Of a stretch of 64,000 bases of DNA, positions 41,760-51,501 are shown piece by piece; within the stretch, counting starts at the first letter, position 1, and every line of letters starts with the position of its first letter. The notes beneath the pieces are model-generated. The model was given only the letters and a program-made list of their open reading frames with translations. It did not search any database and was not told where the DNA came from. A program made the translations under genes and the position numbers. The DNA is taken from NCBI RefSeq assembly GCF_902804485.1, contig NZ_CADCST010000077.1, positions 1-64,000 of the forward strand, given 5' to 3'. This DNA is from Flavobacterium collinsii. GTDB lineage: Bacteria > Bacteroidota > Bacteroidia > Flavobacteriales > Flavobacteriaceae.

Positions 41760-44447
41760 ATGGGAGGTAATGCAGGAATAAGAGGTTATTTAATACAGAC
41801 AATTATTTGTGTATTAGACGCACTTGAAAAGGATAATTTATGGACATCAGTAACTCTTGAGCCATTAGACGAATCAGAAAAGGTAGATATTAGGTGGAAA
41901 TATTCCAATAATACCGAAAAACTATGTCAAGTAAAATCTTCTCAGAACATAATTCGACATTCTGCTGCAAAAAAATGGTGTGAAGAACTTGAAACTCATT
42001 CACCAGATGCTTCAAATTATGAATTAATTGTTATTGGAAATGTTGACGTAAAACTCTCAGAAGCAGAAGATATCGGTAAAGTAAAAGTCGGAGAAATTAA
42101 ACCTTTAAACACACAAGTTTTAATTGACCAAGCATCAACTAAGATAGATAAATACTACGAAGACAAAAACAAACCTAAGATTTCATCACAAGTTAGAGAG
42201 CTTATCGTGAAAGCGTTAACCTTAGAATTTGGCACAAGTTCTATCATTGGAAAAGAAATATCAAGAGCGAATTTTGATACAAAACTTTTAGAATGGATTA
42301 GTGCGGTCGAAAATCAACTTGACACAAACCCATTTGCTTCATTAGCACCACCATTTGAAAATCAAAATATTCCTATTAATCACAGAATCGTGAAGAAAAT
42401 ATTAGAACTTATTGGTTGGCATCAGTTTGGAGAGAATCACATAGTAGAACGTTTCAATGAAAAAACGGAAGAAAATGAAATACATTCTGTAAATTTTATA
42501 GGAGATTTTGAAAGTAAACTAAAAGAAGAATCAGGAGATTTGGTAATGATTTCGTCTCTTCACTCACTTAAATATCCTGATTCATCTAAGACTGAAATAG
42601 CTCAATATATTAATGATACAGATATTATATATTCAGATTTGGAAGAAAAAAAGAAAATTCCGTTAAAGCGATATGAATCTACTGACGTTTATAGTCTTTT
42701 ATTTTGGCTCTCAACAGACAATAGCGAAGTTTCTACTGATTTTATTCATTATACCAAAGGAAACTACAAACGAAACTTACTAAATGAAAATATAACCTAT
42801 TTATTAATTGATAACAACAAAGCAAACTTTTTGATTAGCAGTATAACAACTGCAAAAAATTACAGAGCGGATGTTCCGGTTAAGTTTGCATATCCTATTA
42901 CTGAGGCCAATCAGAGTCCAAAGTATATTGGAGAAAGAGGCTTAAAACTTCCTCCTCAATTTATAAATTCTTCTGTAATTCCTATCACTAAGGAAAGTAA
43001 ATCAAAAATAAGTTTTCTTCTTTTTTGCTCCGACCCATATTCTCCAGAAGCATTAAAAAAACTTATTTGGCTAACTATAAGTCTTACTAGTGGGTATGGG
43101 AATGAATATCTTCTTTATTTTCCAGATTATAATGAAGCAGAAGATAAAAACGAGGCTCTTGAAATTATTCGTTCTTTTAATGAAGAGTTGTTGGATGAGA
43201 AGGTTACAATCCAAAAATACCATAGCATTGATGCAGAAGCATTGGATTCATTATCAAGCACAAAGGTAATTACCCCTAAAAATGAAACATACGAGGAAGA
43301 TAATCAGCCATCTTTAGTTAACTCTCAACACTTAAACGAAGCTTTTGTCAATATACTTCCTTATGGAGATATTATAAAACCTTTTCTAAAAACAGATGCA
43401 ATAACAGCAAACGATATTAAATTCTTTCTTGCAAAAAAGGGTATTTTTACAAAAAATGCAGAAATCAAAAAGCTAACAGAATTAATGTGTACTTTGCTTT
43501 TTAGCCCAAAAGAACTTGAGGATTTTAAATCGTACATTGATGTTAAAGGAAAAGTTGTAAATAGTTCCCCTACCTTTTTCAATATTAAACAAGATGAAAC
43601 ATTAGAATCTGTATTTAGAAAAATAAAAATAAATACCGATAATCTGACTGATGGTCTAGATGTAAAAATCATTAATTCAGACAATATTATATTTGAAGCT
43701 AGTCCTGCTAAAGATGAATATAAATTAACATTGATAACGGAAACAAAGGATCCAACAAGCAGTTTGTTAGTTAATACTAAGCCAGGAAAAGCAGAAGTTG
43801 TAATTAAGAAAAATGGCAACCAATTGGTTGTGGTAACTGAAAACACTATCAGTAGAGCAGACAAGTATATTGTAAACCGCCTAGTAAAACTTGTTGAAGA
43901 AGAATTTAAAAGAATAGATTTTATTGAAGAAGAAAAAATCAAAGTAATGTTCAAGAATTTTAGCTCAAATACAGAAAGGGTAAATTTCTTACTTAGCTTT
44001 AGTAATATATCTTCTTCTATGATGTTTCACGAAGCCGATATTCAATCGATAAAATTCAAGTTCGATGAAAATACAGAAATCCCTGAACTCTATCGTGATA
44101 AAGTGGATAAAGATTTGGTTATAAATTTTGAGGGAAAAGGATTGCAAACCCTAACAGAATTAAGTGAGCAGAATGCAAAAGGCTCTATTTTTTTAGAGGA
44201 AATGAAAGTTCTTTACAAATTCAATTTTTTAAACATAAAAAATGGACTGTATAAGGTTACTTTCAATTTTTCAAATGCACTAAAAAACAAACCAGAATTT
44301 GATGGAGTATTTAAGTCTGCTCCCTATCTCATAAAAACAAATTCCGTAAAATCCCTATCAAGTATTGAAAACCTTGAAAAGGAATTAGGAAAAGAAATTG
44401 AGAATCTTAAACTTGAAAAACTAAAATTATTTAATATAATAAAATGA
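41760..44447 (+). CDS. Large protein with an N-terminal QxK-type (DUF4297-like) nuclease domain
   Basis: This 895-aa protein is not assigned to a named family. The N-terminus has GIRGYLIQTIICVLDALEKD, then E34, D43 (KVDIRW) and Q57-V-K59 (CQVKSS), an E-D-QxK arrangement like DUF4297/Cap4 and Mrr-type PD-(D/E)xK nucleases. The next roughly 800 residues show no motif I recognise: mixed alpha/beta with no Walker box and a Lys-rich helical end. It starts a tight four-gene operon and overlaps the next gene by ATGA. It is very AT-rich compared with the tra genes around it. It probably cuts nucleic acid when triggered by the rest of the system. Confidence 0.6.
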   Translation: MGGNAGIRGYLIQTIICVLDALEKDNLWTSVTLEPLDESEKVDIRWKYSNNTEKLCQVKSSQNIIRHSAAKKWCEELETHSPDASNYELIVIGNVDVKLSEAEDIGKVKVGEIKPLNTQVLIDQASTKIDKYYEDKNKPKISSQVRELIVKALTLEFGTSSIIGKEISRANFDTKLLEWISAVENQLDTNPFASLAPPFENQNIPINHRIVKKILELIGWHQFGENHIVERFNEKTEENEIHSVNFIGDFESKLKEESGDLVMISSLHSLKYPDSSKTEIAQYINDTDIIYSDLEEKKKIPLKRYESTDVYSLLFWLSTDNSEVSTDFIHYTKGNYKRNLLNENITYLLIDNNKANFLISSITTAKNYRADVPVKFAYPITEANQSPKYIGERGLKLPPQFINSSVIPITKESKSKISFLLFCSDPYSPEALKKLIWLTISLTSGYGNEYLLYFPDYNEAEDKNEALEIIRSFNEELLDEKVTIQKYHSIDAEALDSLSSTKVITPKNETYEEDNQPSLVNSQHLNEAFVNILPYGDIIKPFLKTDAITANDIKFFLAKKGIFTKNAEIKKLTELMCTLLFSPKELEDFKSYIDVKGKVVNSSPTFFNIKQDETLESVFRKIKINTDNLTDGLDVKIINSDNIIFEASPAKDEYKLTLITETKDPTSSLLVNTKPGKAEVVIKKNGNQLVVVTENTISRADKYIVNRLVKLVEEEFKRIDFIEEEKIKVMFKNFSSNTERVNFLLSFSNISSSMMFHEADIQSIKFKFDENTEIPELYRDKVDKDLVINFEGKGLQTLTELSEQNAKGSIFLEEMKVLYKFNFLNIKNGLYKVTFNFSNALKNKPEFDGVFKSAPYLIKTNSVKSLSSIENLEKELGKEIENLKLEKLKLFNIIK

Positions 44448-45484
44448 TTGATTTTACAGGAGTTAAATTACAAAACATCGCGACTCATTTTGTTGGAAAC
44501 AAATTGAGAGATGAAGGAATAAGGATTTCATCAGGAGAAGTAAATTTAAGTGAAGGAGATACCAAAAAATATTTGTTAAAGTATTTTCTCTCTTCATTCA
44601 CTGATAATGAAAAATTCAATTTTTCTAATCCAACCGAGTTAGCACTGAATGGTGTCTATACATTAATAGGCAGAGTATTTTCAAATACTGATTCCTTCTA
44701 TGAAAATTCTGTAGAACTATCAAAACATTTGTATGAAAGTTCTACACATCCAAAAGTAAATGGAGGAGAATTTACAATTTGCTTGTTTGAAAATATTTAT
44801 TTAGATGGAATTGAAACAAATGCAATAGGTTTGTTTAAAACTGAAATTAAAGACGTATTTCTAAAATTTGATTCAATCAAAGATAATTATATAATCAAAT
44901 ACGATAATGGAGTAAATGTTGGCAAACTTGATAAAGGTTGCATCATATTTAACCAACAAGCTGAAGATGGATTTAAAGTTTGTATTGTTGATTCAAATAA
45001 GTCAAATGATACACATTATTGGAAAGATGATTTTTTAAGTATCCGACCAAGTGCAGACGAATATCATTTTACTAAAAATTTCCTTTCTATTACAAAAGAT
45101 TTTGTAACAAAACAACTTTCAGAAGAATTTGAAGTAAGTAAAGCAGATAAAATAGATTTACTAAATCGTTCAGTTGAATATTTCAAATCTCATGACAGAT
45201 TTGAAAAAGAAAACTTTGTAGAAGAGGTTTTTGATGATCCTGAAATGATAAAATCGTTTAAGAATTTTGATGAACAATATCGAGAGAACAAAAATGTTGA
45301 TATTTCAGACAATTTTGAAATATCTTCTCAAGCCGTTAAAAAACAGTCGCGAGTCTTTAAAAGTGTTTTAAAGCTCGATAAAAACTTTCATGTTTATATT
45401 CACGGAAATAAAAATTTAATCGAAAAAGGGGTTGAAAATGATGGACGGAAATATTATAAAATTTATTTTGAAGAAGAAAATTAG
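44444..45484 (+). CDS. NdpA/YejK-like nucleoid-associated protein
   Basis: This 346-aa protein matches the 37-kDa nucleoid-associated family in length and pattern. MIDFTGVKLQNIATHFVGNK opens it; GEFTICLFENIYLDGIETNA, IGLFKTEIKDVFLKFD, KLDKGCIIFN and YWKDDFLSIRPSADEYHFTK follow; FHVYIHGNKNLIEKGVENDG comes near the end. The family binds DNA and is found on chromosomes and near defence genes. It starts inside the stop codon of the nuclease-like gene and ends 9 bp before the ATPase gene. In this context it may recognise or mark DNA for the other three proteins; that is inference. Confidence 0.8.
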   Translation: MIDFTGVKLQNIATHFVGNKLRDEGIRISSGEVNLSEGDTKKYLLKYFLSSFTDNEKFNFSNPTELALNGVYTLIGRVFSNTDSFYENSVELSKHLYESSTHPKVNGGEFTICLFENIYLDGIETNAIGLFKTEIKDVFLKFDSIKDNYIIKYDNGVNVGKLDKGCIIFNQQAEDGFKVCIVDSNKSNDTHYWKDDFLSIRPSADEYHFTKNFLSITKDFVTKQLSEEFEVSKADKIDLLNRSVEYFKSHDRFEKENFVEEVFDDPEMIKSFKNFDEQYRENKNVDISDNFEISSQAVKKQSRVFKSVLKLDKNFHVYIHGNKNLIEKGVENDGRKYYKIYFEEEN

Positions 45485-45493
45485 TTAAAATTT

Positions 45494-48046
45494 ATGATTA
45501 AATCAATTGAGGAAGGGCGTAAAGAAGATGGAAATAGATCTATTGCGGACAAAATAATTAAAAGGCTTCATGATTTAGAAAAAACTGTACAAAATAATCA
45601 TGGACGGTGGGCATGGGAGCTATTGCAAAATGCAAAAGACAGCGTAGCAGAAACTGGTAGAAAAGTTTCCGTGCAGGTTGTTTACGATCATGATCGAATT
45701 GAATTTTTGCACAATGGCAATCATTTCACCGAAAAAGATATTAGAGGACTGATAAACCAAATATCCTCAAAGGAAGTTGATGAAGGTGAAGTTAGTGCTC
45801 GAACTGGTAGATTTGGTACCGGATTCCTTACTACACACTTACTTTCAAAAGAAGTCTATATCAAAGGTATAGTTGAAACCGGTGGAGGTGACCTATTCAA
45901 GTTTGGCTTCCCACTAAATCGAAACGGAAGAACTACCACAGTATTAATACCTAAAATTGAAGATGCCTGGAAAGGATTTCATGCTTCTACTGAAGAAAAT
46001 GAAATTGAAGAATATTATGAAGAAGAATTCAATACTTCATTTATTTATACTTTAGAATCAGACGAGCAAAAAGACATAGCACAGATTGGAGTTGATGAAT
46101 TTATTACATTGATACCATATGTTTTATCATTTATTCCAGAAATATATTCAGTAGAAATTATTGACAATGTAAGAGATGAGTCAATTGTATTCAAAAATGA
46201 AATAGAAATCGACGATGGCTTCAAAAAAATAACTAAAATTCAAAATGGCAAAGTAACAATAGTAAGATTATTATATGCAACAAATGGAACGATATCTATT
46301 GCTGTACGCGTAAGAAAAAAAGGAGACGTTTTTGAGATTTTAAGTTTAAATGATGTACCAAAATTATTTTGCGATTTTCCATTAATTGGCACGGAAAATT
46401 TTCATTTTCCCATAGTAGTTAATAGTTTCGACTTCAATCCTCAAACAGAGAGAGATGGAATTTGGCTAATGGGAGAAAATGATCCCGAAGTTATTGAAAA
46501 TAAGGACTTATTGAAACAAGCTTTGGTGCTATATAAAGAGTTAATTAATAACATTGAGCTCAAATCATTTAAAAACGTATTTAATATTGCAAAAACAAAA
46601 CTGCCATCAACTGACGAAAAGTACTTCGACTCTGATTGGTATACTAATGTTATTCAAACGTCTTTGAGAAAATTTTTACTTGCTAAGTCAATTGTTGAAT
46701 TAGAAGGAGGAATTAATGGTAAACTGAACGAACTTTGGTTTCCTTCAAAATCATATAAAAAAGAAACTAAGGAAAAACTTTGGCAATATACCTCAGATCT
46801 TTTTCCTCAAGTAGTTTGCAAAAAAGACAATTTGCATGACTGGATTGAAATAATTTGGGACGATATAAGTAAAATTACATTTGCTGAATTAGTTGGAGAC
46901 ATTGCAAAATTTAAATCAATAAGTAAATTATCAGAGTCTTTTGAAAATAATGAGGATCAAACTTTTAAATGGCTAAATGAAGTTGGAAGTTTTATTATCA
47001 ATGATGAAGTCAATATCACTTTGCTTGAAAAGAACGCTATTATACCAAACGAGAATGGAGATTTTTTGATTAACAGCCAACTCTTTATCAACAAGATAAA
47101 TGATCCTCAATTAATAGAAATTTTACAACTTCTCGGGGAAGACTGGAATGATATTTTACTTCATCACAATGTGCAGTTTGGAAGATATAACGTGAAAAAG
47201 AAAAGTGAGATTGCAGCTAAGATTAATGAGAAACTTAAGAACATAAGTCCTGAAAATCAAAATTTTATAAAAGCAATTAGTCTCTTGTCAGAATGGTTTG
47301 ATAATAACCAAGATGAAGGTAAAGAGTTGTTTTCAGAAACATACCGAAAAAGAGCGGAGTTATTTATGAATACTATTAAAGATAAGGATAGCCTGTATAA
47401 AGTAATGAGAAGCAAAACAGACTTAGCGCATCTTTCAAAAGTAGCAGAGGCAATTGAGGAAAATCCACGCTTATTTGAAAATATAGAACAAGCAAAAGAG
47501 GTTTATTCCCTCTTAAAACAATATAATGTAAATGATTTGCAGCAACTAAGGGAGCTTTTAGATAATAATGGCACTACACAACCTTCTCGGGATTCATTAT
47601 TACCTATAACACAAGAAATACTAGCGAACATGGGAATTTCTTCCTTAGAAGAATGGGAAGATGCTATAAAGGATAAGGATTTAGCTTCACTATTTTCTCA
47701 TAAGTCTACACCTAACACTGATATGTTTGTATATGTACAGAGTTTAATACAAAAAGCTAAAGAAAGTATTATTGAATATCTACAAACCTTAAATGACTAT
47801 GATCTGACTGATTTGGACGACACTACAGCGCCTACTATTCTTGCTGGGATTATAAAAGACGGAAAGTCAATTAGCATAGTTGCAAGACCTGCTTACAACG
47901 GAGAGGTAATAATTTATTACGGTTCGGAACGTGATATTTTAGATTATGAACCTGCTGAATTATGGATAGATGATGGGATTAAACCTAGAATGATTTCATT
48001 AGGACATTTATTAAAGAAAGCTCAAATAGTTAAATTCCCTGTTTAG
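45494..48046 (+). CDS. GHKL (Hsp90/sacsin-like) ATPase
   Basis: This 850-aa protein has the GHKL ATP-binding fold at its N-terminus. The N-box is NHGRWAWELLQNAKDSVAE (Asn near 44), IEFLHNGNHF near 68-77 corresponds to the D-x-G-like loop, and GRFGTGFLTTHLLS near 106 is the glycine lid. The rest is largely helical, and the C-terminal 100 residues (ILAGIIKDGKSISIVARPAY) resemble domains found at the ends of plant NO VEIN-type and bacterial sacsin-like proteins. ATPases of this kind, fused or next to nucleases, occur in defence loci. It is probably the energy-coupled sensor or clamp of the cassette. It ends 2 bp before the AlbA-HEPN gene. Confidence 0.78.
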   Translation: MIKSIEEGRKEDGNRSIADKIIKRLHDLEKTVQNNHGRWAWELLQNAKDSVAETGRKVSVQVVYDHDRIEFLHNGNHFTEKDIRGLINQISSKEVDEGEVSARTGRFGTGFLTTHLLSKEVYIKGIVETGGGDLFKFGFPLNRNGRTTTVLIPKIEDAWKGFHASTEENEIEEYYEEEFNTSFIYTLESDEQKDIAQIGVDEFITLIPYVLSFIPEIYSVEIIDNVRDESIVFKNEIEIDDGFKKITKIQNGKVTIVRLLYATNGTISIAVRVRKKGDVFEILSLNDVPKLFCDFPLIGTENFHFPIVVNSFDFNPQTERDGIWLMGENDPEVIENKDLLKQALVLYKELINNIELKSFKNVFNIAKTKLPSTDEKYFDSDWYTNVIQTSLRKFLLAKSIVELEGGINGKLNELWFPSKSYKKETKEKLWQYTSDLFPQVVCKKDNLHDWIEIIWDDISKITFAELVGDIAKFKSISKLSESFENNEDQTFKWLNEVGSFIINDEVNITLLEKNAIIPNENGDFLINSQLFINKINDPQLIEILQLLGEDWNDILLHHNVQFGRYNVKKKSEIAAKINEKLKNISPENQNFIKAISLLSEWFDNNQDEGKELFSETYRKRAELFMNTIKDKDSLYKVMRSKTDLAHLSKVAEAIEENPRLFENIEQAKEVYSLLKQYNVNDLQQLRELLDNNGTTQPSRDSLLPITQEILANMGISSLEEWEDAIKDKDLASLFSHKSTPNTDMFVYVQSLIQKAKESIIEYLQTLNDYDLTDLDDTTAPTILAGIIKDGKSISIVARPAYNGEVIIYYGSERDILDYEPAELWIDDGIKPRMISLGHLLKKAQIVKFPV

Positions 48047-48048
48047 TT

Positions 48049-49125
48049 ATGAATATCAGTACAGATTTATCCAGCATAATAGGTCAACCGGAAAATGAGA
48101 GCCTTGAATACAAAGCTGTTCTACCTCCTGCAAGAAGTCTTGCGCAAATGATAGCTGCTTTCGCAAATTCAAAAGGCGGAATAATAATCTTAGGCATAAA
48201 TGAGGTTAATGGAGAGATAAAAATAACAGGATTAAGTGAGGACTTTCATGCTAATGGAGTAACTCATAAAGCTATTGATTTATTAACTCCTAAGCCTAAT
48301 ATTAAGTATGAATATATCTCTCATCTTGGTAAAAGACTATATATTATTGAAGTCGAAAAATCTTTAGATAGTGTTGCAATTGAGAATAAAATCTACATTC
48401 GGGAGGGTACCAGAATTATCCTTAATAATCCTGAGATAAAACATAACAAGATCAATAGGCTTCCATTAATTTCAAAATTAATTAATGATTTAATTTCTTT
48501 TCGCTCATCCAGCACAGGCGGCAAATCAAAATTTTTAGATCATTATTCGGGTGTTTTAAATATAATTGATGATGTCGGTAATATATTATATCCAATTTCC
48601 GCAGCAGTACCAACAACTAATCAAGAAGGTAAAATTCTAATGAGAATTTTGCTTTCATCATGTGCAGATAATTTCGAGATTTACCTTACAGACCTTTTAT
48701 ATGAAATATATTTAGCTAACCCAGCAACGTTGAAATCCAGTCAACAGGTTACTATAAAAGAAGTTCTAGATTGCGCAGATATGCAGGAATTTGTACTATT
48801 TTGGGCTAAAAAGAAACTTAGTAAATTACAAAGAGGAAGTGTAAAGGGATTTATTGCTGATAATTCACAAATAAAAGAATTAGATGTGCTAGATTCTATT
48901 GAGCAAGACAATATTGAAAAAATACTTCAAATTCGACACCTATATGCTCATCGGAATGGCATAGTAGATGAAAAGTTTTTGCAATTTTATCCTAGGCAAT
49001 ATAATATAAACGAAGAACACCAATTATCAGTTGAGGATATGTTGAACCATTTCTCTTATTTAATTGATATTGTTGACAGAATAGATAAGGCCGCAATCTT
49101 AAAATATCAGTTAGCTACCCTCTAA
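48049..49125 (+). CDS. AlbA_2 (Schlafen-like) domain fused to a HEPN-like domain
   Basis: This 358-aa protein has an AlbA_2/Schlafen-type domain at about 10-130 (ENESLEYKAVLPPARSLAQM, IAAFANSKGGIIILGINEVN, IYIREGTRI). The C-terminal half (about 175-358) is helical and carries RHLYAHRNGIVDEKF near 295, an R-x4-H motif like the active site of HEPN RNases. This pairing would give a nucleic-acid-binding module joined to an RNase, a plausible abortive-infection effector. It follows the ATPase by 2 bp and ends 1 bp before the convergent traD stop codon. The AlbA part is clear; the HEPN part is a pattern call. Confidence 0.68.
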   Translation: MNISTDLSSIIGQPENESLEYKAVLPPARSLAQMIAAFANSKGGIIILGINEVNGEIKITGLSEDFHANGVTHKAIDLLTPKPNIKYEYISHLGKRLYIIEVEKSLDSVAIENKIYIREGTRIILNNPEIKHNKINRLPLISKLINDLISFRSSSTGGKSKFLDHYSGVLNIIDDVGNILYPISAAVPTTNQEGKILMRILLSSCADNFEIYLTDLLYEIYLANPATLKSSQQVTIKEVLDCADMQEFVLFWAKKKLSKLQRGSVKGFIADNSQIKELDVLDSIEQDNIEKILQIRHLYAHRNGIVDEKFLQFYPRQYNINEEHQLSVEDMLNHFSYLIDIVDRIDKAAILKYQLATL

Positions 49126-49126
49126 T

Positions 49127-49762
49127 TCACAAAAACTCCCCAATATCAAAACCTTCCAAATCATTTTTCTGTAAAGTGGAAGAACCTTCTTCACTTGCAT
49201 AAGAATGACTCCCGTCTAACAGCTCAGCTATTTTACGGGAGGAACCTTCTATGGAATTCTCCAGCAGGCTGAATAATTCGGTTCCTTGTATTTTCTGAAC
49301 TATGTCAGCCATAGTTTCCCTTTGAGATGGCTCCAACTTTTCTTTTTGCAGCATCATCCCCACGGAGCTTAGTTCTTCAAAGGTAACCCCTTGGGCAAAA
49401 CCGTTATCCCCACCGGATATTCCATATCTGTTCCATTCTTCTTCCTCTTCTTCAAAATCAGGCATGTTTCTGAAAACATCGTCAAGATCTTGCTGTGGAA
49501 TTTGAATAGCAACATTTTCATTTTTGTCGTATTCTATGTCTAAATTATTAGGATTTATTTCTGGTTCCTGAATTTTGCTTTCATTTGAAGTCTTTGACGC
49601 TGAAAGACTTTTTACCGATTTAGATTGCCCCATGATATCAGGCAGGCTTTTATTTAGTTTTTCTTGTGCCGGTTTTTGCTCATTCCTTTTATAGAAAACA
49701 ATTTTATCTTCTAATAACAAGGCAATAACAATGAAGAGGCAGATTATAATTAGTATTTCCAT
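49127..49762 (-). CDS. traD: Conjugal transfer protein TraD
   Basis: This 211-aa protein has an N-terminal membrane anchor (MEILIIICLFIVIALLLEDK). A long acidic, low-complexity middle follows (around DFEEEEEEWNRYG), then a C-terminal helical region ending FDIGEFL. This matches the TraD place in flavobacterial elements. It follows traB by 2 bp. Its stop codon abuts the end of the convergent AlbA-HEPN gene, so the cassette was inserted exactly at the 3' end of traD. Any read-through to traE must cross the whole cassette antisense. Confidence 0.75.
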   Translation of the reverse strand: MEILIIICLFIVIALLLEDKIVFYKRNEQKPAQEKLNKSLPDIMGQSKSVKSLSASKTSNESKIQEPEINPNNLDIEYDKNENVAIQIPQQDLDDVFRNMPDFEEEEEEWNRYGISGGDNGFAQGVTFEELSSVGMMLQKEKLEPSQRETMADIVQKIQGTELFSLLENSIEGSSRKIAELLDGSHSYASEEGSSTLQKNDLEGFDIGEFL

Positions 49763-49764
49763 AG

Positions 49765-50193
49765 CTATAAAATGGGTTTAAAACGTTCGTTGAAATAATG
49801 GATAATATCATCCCCGAACTCGCTGAAATGGTGTTCAAGAATATTGTCAATGTAAGAATAGAGCGTAGTCTTCTCTTCGCTCGTTAATTGGACGATACGT
49901 AATAGTCTTTCGTGGTATTCCGGACGTATATAAACTACTTTGCCGCTGCGCCCTGATGGAAAACGGTTAACCAAAAAAACCTCCTCGTAATTTAATTTCT
50001 TTGACTGACCGCTGCGGGCTCTCTCCTTTTGTTTGGATTCCTTTGGCGTTTCAGGCTGTGGATTGGTCCCAGATACAACAGAAGAATTATTTCCACTCAT
50101 AATATTGAGAATTAATTCTTCATCAATATCAGGCTTATCAAAATCTTTTCTTTTATTATCTATAGGCATCTTTAACAATTTAGAGATTGACAA
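49765..50193 (-). CDS. traB: Conjugal transfer protein TraB (DUF3408)
   Basis: This 142-aa protein has a disordered, charged N-terminus with SGQSKKLNYEEVF and a C-terminal DUF3408 domain with YIRPEYHERLLRIVQLTSEE and SYIDNILEHHFSEFGDDI. The family is thought to bind DNA as a ParB-like partner of the ParA protein encoded next to it. It overlaps traA by 14 bp. Confidence 0.88.
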   Translation of the reverse strand: MSISKLLKMPIDNKRKDFDKPDIDEELILNIMSGNNSSVVSGTNPQPETPKESKQKERARSGQSKKLNYEEVFLVNRFPSGRSGKVVYIRPEYHERLLRIVQLTSEEKTTLYSYIDNILEHHFSEFGDDIIHYFNERFKPIL

Positions 50194-50947
50194 TTTTTAA
50201 AAACTCTTCAATAAATTCATCCAATCGGGTAGTTTTCATTAGATTAAGTTCTGCGGGTAACAGACTTGAACGGAATACGCTGTTTGGTGTATCATCTGTT
50301 TCTTTTCGAAAACGCTTGCTGTCCATAATTCGTGAATTCATTACAGATAAATTAAGTTCGCTAATGACACTTTGGTAAGTTTCATATACTCCTGTTTTTT
50401 CCCTACCGTCCACCTGATTCCAGAACAGCAACATTTTTTGATCTTTATTGCTTTCATCTGTTTGTGGTAATCCAAGAAATGCTTTAGTAAAACTAAGTGT
50501 GCTCTCCATAACCAACCTATCAGCAGTAATTGGAGAAAAAATAAAATCCATTGCTCTGAGTGTAGTCAATACACCTTTTGTATTGGCTGTACCTGGCAGG
50601 TCAAAAAAAGTTACATCAGGTTCTATTGCCGACTTGTTTACATATTCCAAAGTCTTTTCCAACGCTTCCTCAGCCTTACAGCTGATGATCGGATATGCCT
50701 TTTTATTGATGCTTTGATACAACTTCATTGCTGCCTTTTTATGGTAATCATTCTGCATTATGGTTTTCAGATCCCTTTCTCTCATATTAGCCAAACTGTG
50801 TTGCGGAAAATCGCAATCCACTACAAGTACATTAAAACCTAAACGATAGTGAAGCACACTCGAAAGTAGTGCGGTCATAGTAGATTTTCCAACACCTCCC
50901 TTAGGTGTTGAAAAACTGATTTTTAAAGTTTTCTTTATTGTTTCCAT
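50180..50947 (-). CDS. traA: TraA, ParA-family ATPase
   Basis: This 255-aa protein has the deviant Walker A motif STPKGGVGKSTMTALLSS near 11-28, the DCDFPQHSL segment near 44 and VTFFDLPGTANTKGVL for Walker B. It is the first gene of the tra operon and diverges from mobA across a 670-bp region with oriT-like structure. ParA proteins of this type probably aid partition of the excised circle or regulate transfer. Confidence 0.93.
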   Translation of the reverse strand: METIKKTLKISFSTPKGGVGKSTMTALLSSVLHYRLGFNVLVVDCDFPQHSLANMRERDLKTIMQNDYHKKAAMKLYQSINKKAYPIISCKAEEALEKTLEYVNKSAIEPDVTFFDLPGTANTKGVLTTLRAMDFIFSPITADRLVMESTLSFTKAFLGLPQTDESNKDQKMLLFWNQVDGREKTGVYETYQSVISELNLSVMNSRIMDSKRFRKETDDTPNSVFRSSLLPAELNLMKTTRLDEFIEEFLKIVNL

Positions 50948-51132
50948 TATTTGAAAATTTATTGTTAAACACTTTACTTGTTTTGCAGGCTCAAATATTC
51001 CTGCATCTGAATATTACCTCATACTTATATTCCTGCTTTTTCTTTTGGGCATTTTGTTATACAGTTTTTTGCTTTCCTTATAGTTTTGTATGAAATATTT
51101 TTTCGCAATGGGTAAACTTTAAAAAAAGCAAA

Positions 51133-51173
51133 ATGCTTTTACATTTTTATGCTTTTAAAACCTTATGCTTTTA
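51133..51173. repeat. Three 9-bp direct repeats with a 16-bp period
   Basis: ATGCTTTTA occurs at 51133-51141, 51149-51157 and 51165-51173, each exactly 16 bp from the next. Regular spacing upstream of traA suggests binding sites for a protein such as TraA/TraB or a transfer regulator. Confidence 0.7.
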
Positions 51174-51501
51174 CTTCAAATTGTTTGTATACAAACCTTA
51201 TTTTCTTCCTTGTTTAAATAGAAGTTGTATTACCTGCACTAAAACTTTACGCCAAATAAAGCGATTGATTTTCCTGCTAACTGCTGCGTGGGACACATTG
51301 GTACTCAAAGGCAGTGTTTGGCACTTTGATCTGGTACAATCCTTTCGTAAACAAGATTTTACTTTGCAAAGTGATTTTTATTAACGGACTTATGCAAAAG
51401 CAATATGACACAACTGGTAAAAAAGCAAACAGCCTGAAGCTGTATTTCCCTACTACATTTAATCCATCCCGAAGGGTGGATTTTAGTGTTCACCAGAACA
51501 C

